Source: Janthinobacterium sp. CG3
GTDB taxonomy: Bacteria > Pseudomonadota > Gammaproteobacteria > Burkholderiales > Burkholderiaceae_D
Reading direction: 5' to 3'
Assembly: GCF_000344615.1 (NCBI RefSeq)
Contig: NZ_KB467824.1
Location: forward strand, 3,228,326-3,292,325
Length of the DNA stretch: 64,000 bases
The notes below the pieces were generated by a model. It searched no databases. It worked only from the letters and a program-made list of their open reading frames with translations, and was not told the origin of the DNA. Made by a program: the position numbers and the translations under genes. Positions within the stretch are counted from its first letter, which is position 1. The number at the start of each line of letters is the position of its first letter. Positions 37,573 to 44,384 of the stretch are shown here, in pieces.

Positions 37573-39248
37573 AACGCCTCCCATTCGTCCTTGCCGGCGG
37601 CGGGCGTGGCCGCGACCCGGCGCGGCGCGGCCGGCGCGGCGACCGCCGGGCGCGCCCGCGCGGCCAGCTTGCGCGCCGCGCGCGGCGGCGCCACCAGCGT
37701 CTGGTCCAGCTTGAACACGCCGACCACCTCGGCCAGCGTCCTGGCCTGGTCCTGCATCGATTCGGCCGCCGCGGCCGCCTGCTCGACCAGCGCGGCGTTT
37801 TGCTGGGTCACCTGGTCCATCTGGGCGATCGCCTGGTTGACCTGCTCGATGCCGGCGCTCTGCTCCTGGCTGGCGGCGGTGATCTCGCTCATGATGTCGG
37901 TGACGCGGGTGATGCTGGCGACGATCTCATCCATCGTACTGCCGGCCTGGTTGACCAGGCGCGAGCCGGCGCCGACCTTCTCGACCGAGTCGCCGATCAG
38001 CGTCTTGATGTCCTTGGCCGCCGCCGCCGAGCGCTGCGCCAGGTTGCGCACCTCCGAGGCGACCACGGCGAAGCCGCGGCCCTGCTCGCCGGCGCGGGCG
38101 GCCTCGACCGCCGCGTTCAACGCCAGGATATTGGTCTGGAAGGCTATGCCGTCGATGACGGCGATGATGTCGACGATTTTCTTCGACGATTCGTTGATCG
38201 AGGCCATCGTGCCGACCACCTCGCCGACCACCGTGCCGCCGCGCAGCGCGATGCCGGAAGCCGACGCCGCCAGCGTGTTGGCCTGGCGCGCGTTGTCGGC
38301 GTTCTGCCGCACCGTCGCGGTCAGTTGCTCCATCGACGAGGCGGTCTCCTCCAGCGAGCTGGCCTGTTGCTCGGTGCGCGACGACAAGTCCTGGTTGCCG
38401 GCGGCGATTTCGCTCGACGCGGTGGCTATCGTGTCGGTGCCGCTGCGCACCTGGCCGACCAGGCGCAGCAGGCTGGCGTTCATGTCCTTGAGCGCCTGCA
38501 TCAGCTGGCCGGTCTCGTCGCTCGACGCCACCTGGATATCGGCCGTCAGGTCGCCGCCGGCCACCCGCCGCGCCAAGCCGACGGCGGCGTTCAAGGGCCG
38601 CGAGACGATGCGCGCGACCCACAACGCCAGCAGCATGCCGATCAGCACGCTACCCGCCAGCATGACAATGGCGCTCAGGCGCGCATTGCCGTAGGTGCGG
38701 TCGGCGGCCTCGCTGGCGGCGGCGCCGCCGTCGATATTCAAGGCTACCAGTTGATTGATTAGCGTCGACATCTGCGCCAGCATGGTCGAGGTGGGGCCGC
38801 TCAGCAGCGCGCGGGCCTCGTCCTTTTTCAACTGGCGCGACAAGTCGATCATCTTGTTGTGCTCGGGCAAATAGCTGTCGCTCAGCTTGACGAACTCGCC
38901 GTACAGCGCGCGCTCCTGCTGGCTACTGATCAGTTTGGCGTACTTGTCGCCGTCGAGCTTTAACTGCGCCAGGATCTCGGCCATGCGCTTTTCCGGCAGC
39001 GCCATGCCGGCCGCGTCCGGATAGAGCAGATGCGACAGTTCCCAACGGCGCAACTCGCCCAGGCCGGACTTGACCGTCAGCACCGCCTGCACGCTCGGCA
39101 TCCATTTATCGGATAACTCGGCCGAGGCCGCATTGATGCGCGCCATCGACACGATGCCGGAGACGCCCAGCGCCACCGTCAATAGCAACACCGCGCCGAA
39201 CGACCAGACCAGCTTGGTGGCAATTTTTAAGTCGTAAAACCATTTCAT
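37569..39248 (-). CDS. Methyl-accepting chemotaxis protein
   Basis: This 559-residue receptor has helix 1 near residues 11-30 ([20 protein letters not shown]), a four-helix-bundle-like periplasmic sensor, helix 2 near 190-210, HAMP, and a signalling domain with [19 protein letters not shown] and the tip [20 protein letters not shown]. It ends KDEWEAF, again a W-x-x-F CheR-tether. The signalling part is nearly the same as in the receptor at 7314-9107, while the sensor parts differ, pointing to a paralogous family with different inputs. Confidence 0.93.
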   Translation of the reverse strand: MKWFYDLKIATKLVWSFGAVLLLTVALGVSGIVSMARINAASAELSDKWMPSVQAVLTVKSGLGELRRWELSHLLYPDAAGMALPEKRMAEILAQLKLDGDKYAKLISSQQERALYGEFVKLSDSYLPEHNKMIDLSRQLKKDEARALLSGPTSTMLAQMSTLINQLVALNIDGGAAASEAADRTYGNARLSAIVMLAGSVLIGMLLALWVARIVSRPLNAAVGLARRVAGGDLTADIQVASSDETGQLMQALKDMNASLLRLVGQVRSGTDTIATASSEIAAGNQDLSSRTEQQASSLEETASSMEQLTATVRQNADNARQANTLAASASGIALRGGTVVGEVVGTMASINESSKKIVDIIAVIDGIAFQTNILALNAAVEAARAGEQGRGFAVVASEVRNLAQRSAAAAKDIKTLIGDSVEKVGAGSRLVNQAGSTMDEIVASITRVTDIMSEITAASQEQSAGIEQVNQAIAQMDQVTQQNAALVEQAAAAAESMQDQARTLAEVVGVFKLDQTLVAPPRAARKLAARARPAVAAPAAPRRVAATPAAGKDEWEAF

Positions 39249-39450
39249 CGTGTTTCCTCGGTGGGCGTGGGTGGAAGTGGCGTGGGGCGAACGGTGATTC
39301 TCAATGAAAATATTCTAGCACCGCATTCCGGCCCGGCAGAAAATATATGCGCCGCCTTGCATGCCGTACGGCGCCGACGCGGGCGGCCGCTGGACGCGGG
39401 CGCTTATTTGATATAAGTTAATTTTTTCCCTTACCCAAAATGGATCCCCG

Positions 39451-39834
39451 ATGCCCCAGCAACAGCAGGCACCCGACCCGGCGACGGTCGTGCAAGCCCA
39501 GCTCGACGCCTACAACGCCCACGACGTCGAGGCCCTGCTTGCCGTCTACGCAGACGACGTGCAACATTTCGATCATCCAGACACGCTGCTCGCCAGCGGC
39601 AGCGAGGCGATCCGGGCCCGCTTTACGGCCCGCTTCGCCAGCGGCAAGCCGCGCGCGGTGCTGCGGCACCGCATCGTCTGTGGCGACACCGTGATCGACC
39701 ACGAAACCGTACATAGCAGCTCGGCCGACGGTCCCGTCAGCGTCGACCTGGTCGCCATCTACGAGGTGCGCGACGAGCGCATCGCCAGGGCCTGGTTCAT
39801 GCTCGGCGCCCAGACACCGGCCGGCACGCGGTGA
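39451..39834 (+). CDS. SnoaL/NTF2-like domain protein
   Basis: This 127-residue cone-fold protein reads VVQAQLDAYNAHDVEALLAVYADDVQHFDHPD, the standard start of nuclear transport factor 2-like (SnoaL-like) proteins, and ends with a beta-strand region VAIYEVRDERIARAWF. Members are small-molecule isomerases, hydrolases or binding proteins; nothing here singles out one. It overlaps the following acetyltransferase start by four bases (GTGA), so the two are co-translated. Confidence 0.83.
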   Translation: MPQQQQAPDPATVVQAQLDAYNAHDVEALLAVYADDVQHFDHPDTLLASGSEAIRARFTARFASGKPRAVLRHRIVCGDTVIDHETVHSSSADGPVSVDLVAIYEVRDERIARAWFMLGAQTPAGTR

Positions 39835-40379
39835 GCGGCGCACCGGCGTTGCGCTTGGCGCTGGCGGACGACGTGGCGCGCATGGAGGCGCTGATCGCCC
39901 GTTCCGGCATCGAACTGAGCGCGGGTTTCTACAGCGAACGCCAGGCAGCCGCCGTCACCCGGCACGTCTTCGGCGTCGACTCGCAACTGATCGCCGACCA
40001 GACTTATTTCCTGATCGAACAAGACGGCGCCCTGCTCGCCTGCGGCGGCTGGAGCAAACGGCGCACGCTGTTCGGCGGCGACCGCGCCAAATCCGGTGCC
40101 GATCCGCTGCTCGACCCGGCGCTGGAGGCGGCGCGCATCCGCGCCTTCTTCGTGGCGCCGGACATGGCGCGGCGCGGCCTGGGCCGGCAACTGCTGCGCC
40201 ACTGCAGCGAACAAGCTCTGGCGGCGGGCTTCGACGCGCTGGAACTGGCCGCGACCATGCCGGGCGTACCGCTCTACCTGGCGGCCGGCTTCGACGTGGT
40301 TGAACGCTTCGAGCTGAGCCTGCCCGGCGACGTCAGCGTACCGCTGGCGCGCATGCGCAAACACATCGGTCCGCTCTGA
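39831..40379 (+). CDS. GNAT-family N-acetyltransferase
   Basis: The GTG start overlaps the preceding stop and gives 182 residues. The acetyl-CoA-binding segment is IRAFFVAPDMARRGLGRQLL, where RRGLGR fits the Q/R-x-x-G-x-G/A motif, followed by a helix LLRHCSEQALAAGFDALELA and PLYLAAGFDVVERF. The substrate is unknown. It is paired with the SnoaL-like gene. Confidence 0.87.
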   Translation: MSGAPALRLALADDVARMEALIARSGIELSAGFYSERQAAAVTRHVFGVDSQLIADQTYFLIEQDGALLACGGWSKRRTLFGGDRAKSGADPLLDPALEAARIRAFFVAPDMARRGLGRQLLRHCSEQALAAGFDALELAATMPGVPLYLAAGFDVVERFELSLPGDVSVPLARMRKHIGPL

Positions 40380-40555
40380 GCGAACGCCGCTACGTTAGCG
40401 CCGCCGGCGCGCCGCTGTTGCGCTTCCGCATCAAGCGGCCTTATTGCTCTTGCGCAATACCCAGAGAACTCCTACCATCCCATGCAGCAGCGTGCCCGGC
40501 GACATCGACGGCGCCCCTTCCGCTTGGCGCGGAACCCTTCTCATGGAATAGTGAA

Positions 40556-41227
40556 ATGAACATCAAAACAACTCTCTCGGTCCTGCTGGCGGGCGTATTC
40601 AGCGCCGGCCTGGTACAAGCGGAAACGGGCGTCACGGCCGAGCTGGGCAGCACTGGCGTAGGCGCGCACCTGAGCGTGCCGCTGCAGGCAAACCTGAACG
40701 TGCGCGTCGGCGCGAATTACCTGAACTACTCGTACAACGCCAATACCTCCGACGTCGACTACGACTTCAAGATGAAACTGCGCACCGTCGACGCCCTGCT
40801 CGACTTTTTCCCGATGAACAACGGCTTCCGCGTCAGCGCCGGATTGGTCTACAACGGCAACAAAATCGACGCGCACGGCAAACCCGCCGGCACCGGCACC
40901 TACACGATCAACGGCCACACCTACCTGGCGACGAGCGTCGGCACGCTCGACGGCAACGTCGACTTCCGCAAAAGCGCGCCCTATCTCGGCATCGGCTGGG
41001 GCAACGCCGCCGCGCCGGGCAAGGGCTGGGGCTTCTCCAGCGACTTCGGCGTGATGTTCCAAGGCTCGCCGTCGACTTCCCTGAAGAACAACCACTGCGT
41101 CGCCCCCACCCAGGTTTGCACCCAACTGGCGGCCGACATCGTCGCCGAAAACGCCAAACTGACGGACGAGGCCAGCGACTTCAAGCTGTACCCGGTAATC
41201 CGCTTCGGCGCCAGCTACCGCTTCTAG
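40556..41227 (+). CDS. Outer-membrane beta-barrel protein
   Basis: This 223-residue exported protein has the signal peptide MNIKTTLSVLLAGVFSAGLVQ with cleavage after AQA-like QAE. Alternating hydrophobic strands follow (TVDALLDFFPMNNGFRVSAG, PYLGIGWGN, WGFSSDFGVMFQG), and the C-terminus is GASYRF, ending in Phe as outer-membrane barrels do. Two cysteines in HCVAPTQVC may form a loop disulfide. It resembles small OmpW/OmpX-sized porin-like proteins, but no function is shown. The gene stands alone. Confidence 0.78.
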   Translation: MNIKTTLSVLLAGVFSAGLVQAETGVTAELGSTGVGAHLSVPLQANLNVRVGANYLNYSYNANTSDVDYDFKMKLRTVDALLDFFPMNNGFRVSAGLVYNGNKIDAHGKPAGTGTYTINGHTYLATSVGTLDGNVDFRKSAPYLGIGWGNAAAPGKGWGFSSDFGVMFQGSPSTSLKNNHCVAPTQVCTQLAADIVAENAKLTDEASDFKLYPVIRFGASYRF

Positions 41228-41278
41228 CACGTCCGCGCAAGTTAGCGCGCCGGCAGCGCTTGTACTTGCGCATAAAAA

Positions 41279-41875
41279 TCACCCCTCCTCGACACCCAGC
41301 CAAGCAATGCGGCCATGACCGGCCTCGTCCAGGCGGGCCAGCAGCGCCGCGGCGGCCGCGTCGGAGAGACTGAAATCGAAGCGGACCTGCTCGCCATGCG
41401 CAACGTCCAGCAAAGTCGCCCCGGCAATCTCAAGCTCGCGCCGCATCAACCCTTCCAGCGCATACGGGAAGCCGCAGCGCAGCGTGCGCAACTTTACTAT
41501 GGTGATTTTTTGCGCAAGCAAAAGCGCTTGCGCGACGCTGTCCGTATAGGCCCGCACCAAGCCGCCAGCGCCCAGTTTCACGCCGCCGTAATAACGCACC
41601 ACCGTCGCCAGCACGCCGTCCAAGTCCTGATGGCGCAACACTTCGAACATCGGGCGGCCCGCCGTTCCGCCCGGCTCGCCATCGTCGACCGCCGCCGACT
41701 CTCCGCCGGCCAGCAAGGCCCAGCAGACATGCGCGGCGGCCGGGTGCTGCAGGCGCAATTGGGCGACGGCCTGTCGCGCCGCGGCGCGATCTGCGACAGG
41801 CTGGACGCAGCCGAGGAAACGGCTTTTTTTGATGAAAAGTTCACTGTGGGCGGCGACGGAAATTGTTTGGGGCAT
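41279..41875 (-). CDS. YigZ/IMPACT-family protein
   Basis: This 198-residue protein has the two-domain IMPACT layout. The conserved N-terminal domain has FIKKSRFLGCVQPV, AAAHVCWALL, DDGEPGGTAGRPM and VVRYYGGVKLGAGGLVRAY, while the C-terminal half is EF-G-domain-IV-like (DUF1949). Family members are linked to translation regulation; the biochemical role in bacteria is unclear. It is convergent with the outer-membrane protein gene. Confidence 0.9.
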   Translation of the reverse strand: MPQTISVAAHSELFIKKSRFLGCVQPVADRAAARQAVAQLRLQHPAAAHVCWALLAGGESAAVDDGEPGGTAGRPMFEVLRHQDLDGVLATVVRYYGGVKLGAGGLVRAYTDSVAQALLLAQKITIVKLRTLRCGFPYALEGLMRRELEIAGATLLDVAHGEQVRFDFSLSDAAAAALLARLDEAGHGRIAWLGVEEG

Positions 41876-42092
41876 CGAGGAGAAAGATGGTATTCCGGCT
41901 GGATACTAAGCTCCCAGCGTGATATTTGGTTATATTTCAATGTTGAATATTTTACACTTCCAGGCGTTGCTTAATGCTATATTTCCAGCACGCGCCGGAC
42001 GCCGCTTAAGCGTTCCATTCGACTGCGCCCGACGCGCCTTGTTTCAAATCGGCTTTTAAATTTCACTCTTAACTTTGAAAAGTGGGGACGCA

Positions 42093-42266
42093 ATGATTTC
42101 AATTAAAAAAGCACTGTTTGTATTCTGCATGGCACTCGGCCTGTCAGGTTCCATCGCCAACGCGACCGCCGGCCTCTACACCCAAGCCCAGTGCGACGCC
42201 TTGGAAACAAAATGCCAGAACGGCGTGCCGCGGGCCTGCGAATTGCTGGCGCGCCACTGCCCTTGA
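42093..42266 (+). CDS. Small secreted four-cysteine peptide
   Basis: The 57-residue product has a clear signal peptide (MISIKKALFVFCMALGLSGS then IANA) and a mature part of about 33 residues with four cysteines: CDALETKCQ, RACELL and a final HCP. Two disulfides are plausible. GGGG lies at ribosome-site distance before the ATG at 42093. A strong terminator begins 47 bases after the stop, so it is an independent transcription unit. I do not recognise the family. It is the last backbone gene before the island. Confidence 0.65.
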   Translation: MISIKKALFVFCMALGLSGSIANATAGLYTQAQCDALETKCQNGVPRACELLARHCP

Positions 42267-42312
42267 TCGTGCCGGGTTGAAGGGCTGGCGTGTTCGCCAG
42301 GCATCAAGAAAA

Positions 42313-42340
42313 AGCACGCATCGTTTTCGCGTGCTTTTTT
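42313..42340 (+). terminator. Rho-independent terminator after the small secreted peptide gene
   Basis: AGCACGC and GCGTGCT form a perfect 7-bp stem with a 9-base loop, followed by a run of T. Flanking A and T runs extend the pairing. Confidence 0.88.
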
Positions 42341-42344
42341 TCTC

Positions 42345-42748
42345 GACACGCCTCGCTACCGCAGTATGGCGGTCCCGGTCGCGCTTGGCACCGTCAAGGC
42401 GGGCGCCGACCCGGGATCAACTCACTCATGACCAAGGCGGTGGCGTCGGCGGACGGCGGCTGCTCGGTCTGCCAATGGTGCCAATAAAGCGTGAGTTCGA
42501 TGGCTTGCGAGGGGGCTAGCCCAAGTAGTTTGCCGGACAATCCTCCAGTGGGGACCATAGCTTAAACTGCTGTTTCACATCGTGGGTCCACTCTATACGT
42601 CCCTTGAGTAGGAGAGCAACTGCACCTTCCGCGTCTGGCTACCGCACACAACCCCGGTCTGCGTGCCGGGCTTTCTTCATTTCGCTGGCGCTGGATGGCG
42701 CCGCGCGGCTGCCCTGCTGGGCAAAAATGAAAGTGGGGGCACAGCAAA
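42345..42748. other. Gene-free segment left of the island junction
   Basis: I see no convincing coding frame in these 404 bases. A weak hairpin CCCGG/CCGGG followed by CTTTCTT near 42652-42680 could end a small transcript, and GGACC/GGTCC pairing is possible near 42552-42588, so a small RNA cannot be excluded. Confidence 0.35.
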
Positions 42749-42780
42749 AAGAGGTTACGCGGAAAATCGCGTAACCTCTT
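42749..42780 (-). terminator. Orphaned Rho-independent terminator of the tRNA unit
   Basis: On the minus strand a perfect 13-bp stem (42749-42761 pairs with 42768-42780, 6-base loop) is followed by TTTTT. It lies 18 bases beyond the CCA end of the tRNA 3' remnant, where a tRNA terminator is expected. The tRNA promoter and 5' half are no longer attached. Confidence 0.87.
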
Positions 42781-42798
42781 GAATATACCGGATAAATT

Positions 42799-42847
42799 TG
42801 GTGGGCCTCCCGTGAGTCGAACACGGCACCAACGGATTATGAGTCCG
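42799..42847 (-). pseudogene. 3' half of tRNA (CAU anticodon); island left attachment site
   Basis: On the minus strand this reads as a tRNA from the anticodon stem to CCA: loop CTCATAA with anticodon CAU, stem TCCGT, a five-base variable loop, a perfect T arm (CCGTG-TTCGACT-CACGG), acceptor strand GAGGCCC and ACCA. Upstream of position 42847 no D arm or 5' acceptor strand exists, and pairing fails at the first anticodon-stem base, so the gene is broken there. The remnant is the direct repeat left by integration (attL). Met and Ile(CAU) cannot be told apart from this half. Confidence 0.85.
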
Positions 42848-42866
42848 ACAAATATGCAATTCAGCA

Positions 42867-42956
42867 GTGTTGATCCGTGTTGAGAAATCATTGTAAATCC
42901 ATTAAAATCAAGTACTTAATCGCAAACACCTCTGCCATTGCGTTGATGCATGTTGA
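42867..42956. repeat. Two pairs of TGTTGA-type direct repeats upstream of the integrase
   Basis: GTGTTGA occurs at 42867-42873 and 42877-42883, and GCGTTGA/ATGTTGA at 42940-42946 and 42950-42956. Within each pair the pitch is 10 bases, one helical turn; the pairs are 73 bases apart. They lie between the attachment site and the integrase start, as arm-type recombinase sites do. Confidence 0.6.
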
Positions 42957-42966
42957 TTGCTATACT
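42938..42966 (+). promoter_or_regulatory. Integrase promoter
   Basis: TTGCGT at 42938-42943, a 17-base spacer and TATACT at 42961-42966, preceded by TG in the extended -10 position. The right-hand repeat pair lies within the -35 and spacer, which would allow the recombinase or its accessory factor to repress its own gene. A further direct repeat TTACAAGT (42977-42984 and 42988-42995) lies in the expected start region. Confidence 0.65.
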
Positions 42967-43021
42967 CCGAAAATGGTTACAAGTAGCTTACAAGTTCTGA
43001 GCAATCATTAAAGGTAGCAAT

Positions 43022-44374
43022 ATGGCAAAGGTCAAATTTACGGCTGGGCGTGTCGCCGACTTCACTTGCGAAATTGGGAAAAGCCAAGCATTCATGTGGA
43101 GTGCTGCAGCGACAGGACTTGGGCTTCGCGCGACGCCCCGCGGCGATAAGTCCTACTTTTTCCAGTCGAAGCTAAACGGGCGGTCAATGCGGATCACGAT
43201 CGGCTCACCGGACACGTGGACAATTGATGCGGCCCAAGCCGAGGCCCGCCGCCTGCAAAGCATTATCGACAACGGCCAGGACCCTCGACAAATCAAGGCC
43301 GACGAGCTGGCGCAGGCACAAGACGCCCGCGCCGCCAGACAGGCGGCAATCGCCGCGACAGAGGCGGCCGCCACCGCCGCAGCCTTACGCGAGTCAACCA
43401 CCTTCGGGCAAGTGTGGGCTGCGTACTTGGTTGACCGCAAGGCGCACTGGGGCGAACGCCACTATCAGGATCATGTGAAAAAAATTGGCGCCGGCGGCAT
43501 TCCGGCCATCCGGGGAACACGCGGTCGCGGAGTTACGATTGCCGGCCCCCTGCACTACTTTGTCGACATGCCGATTAGCAGCATTGACTCCGAAGTCGTA
43601 GAAAAATGGGCGAAGCTGGAAAGCATGACCCGGCCGACATCAGCCAGGCTTGCGTGGCGGATGTTGAAGGTTTTTTTCCAGTGGTGTTATGAGAACAAGG
43701 CGTACGCCGGGCTGCTTCCGCAACTCAATCCGGGCAAGACCAAAAAAAGCCGTGAATCGCTGGGCAAGGCAAAAGCCAAACAAGACAACATTCAATCCGC
43801 CCAACTGCCCGGATGGTTCGATGCGGTGCGAAAACTAGGCAACCCGACTGTCGGCGCCTACCTGCAGACCCTGCTGTTGTCCGGCGCACGCCCCGGTGAA
43901 GTCCTGGGGATGCAATGGAGTGACATCAACTGGAAGTGGGAGTCGATTGTTATTCGAGACAAAATTGAAGGCACCCGCACGATACCGTTGACGCCGTTCG
44001 TGAGGCACCTGCTGGATGCGCTGCCAAGGCGCCCAGGCAACGAGTATGTCTTTTCCAGCGCGCAGGCGGGAGTGAAGATGATTGGCAAGCCTCACCTGGC
44101 CCATAAACTGGCCTGTGAAGCCGCCGGACTGCAGGGGCTGACTCTGCATGGGCTGCGCCGATCGTTTGCCAGCCTGGCAGAACAAACCGAAGCGCCCGGC
44201 GGCGTCGCAGCCCAAATTCAAGGGCACAAACCGCAGAGCGCGCGTGAAAAGAGCTATATCGTCCGCCCTTTGGATTTTCTGCGGAAATGGCACGTCAAGA
44301 TCGAGGCCGACATGTTGGAGCAGGCCGGGGTTACGTTCACGCCAACCGCACCGAAATTGCATGCTGTAGCGTAA
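43022..44374 (+). CDS. Tyrosine-type site-specific integrase
   Basis: This 450-residue recombinase is of the P4/DUF4102-arm type. The N-terminal arm domain has GLGLRATPRGDKSYFFQ and MRITIGSPDTWTIDAAQAEA, followed by an Ala-rich linker, a SAM-like core-binding domain and the catalytic domain. Catalytic residues visible are Arg290 (SGARPGEVLGM), Lys314, His376 and Arg379 (HGLRR), His402 (GHKPQSA) and Tyr412 (KSYIV). The set is complete, so it should be active. It lies 175 bases from the tRNA 3' remnant and reads into the island. AAAGG precedes the ATG at 8-base spacing. Confidence 0.93.
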   Translation: MAKVKFTAGRVADFTCEIGKSQAFMWSAAATGLGLRATPRGDKSYFFQSKLNGRSMRITIGSPDTWTIDAAQAEARRLQSIIDNGQDPRQIKADELAQAQDARAARQAAIAATEAAATAAALRESTTFGQVWAAYLVDRKAHWGERHYQDHVKKIGAGGIPAIRGTRGRGVTIAGPLHYFVDMPISSIDSEVVEKWAKLESMTRPTSARLAWRMLKVFFQWCYENKAYAGLLPQLNPGKTKKSRESLGKAKAKQDNIQSAQLPGWFDAVRKLGNPTVGAYLQTLLLSGARPGEVLGMQWSDINWKWESIVIRDKIEGTRTIPLTPFVRHLLDALPRRPGNEYVFSSAQAGVKMIGKPHLAHKLACEAAGLQGLTLHGLRRSFASLAEQTEAPGGVAAQIQGHKPQSAREKSYIVRPLDFLRKWHVKIEADMLEQAGVTFTPTAPKLHAVA

Positions 44375-44384
44375 ACACAGGTGT

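Noticed and set aside
42799..42875. A complete tRNA gene at the island junction
   Set aside because: The sequence beyond the anticodon stem has no D arm or 5' acceptor strand and cannot pair with the 3' end.
42562..42891. Minus-strand frame of 109 codons across the tRNA remnant and terminator
   Set aside because: It runs through a structured tRNA half and a terminator, with no domain or ribosome site.
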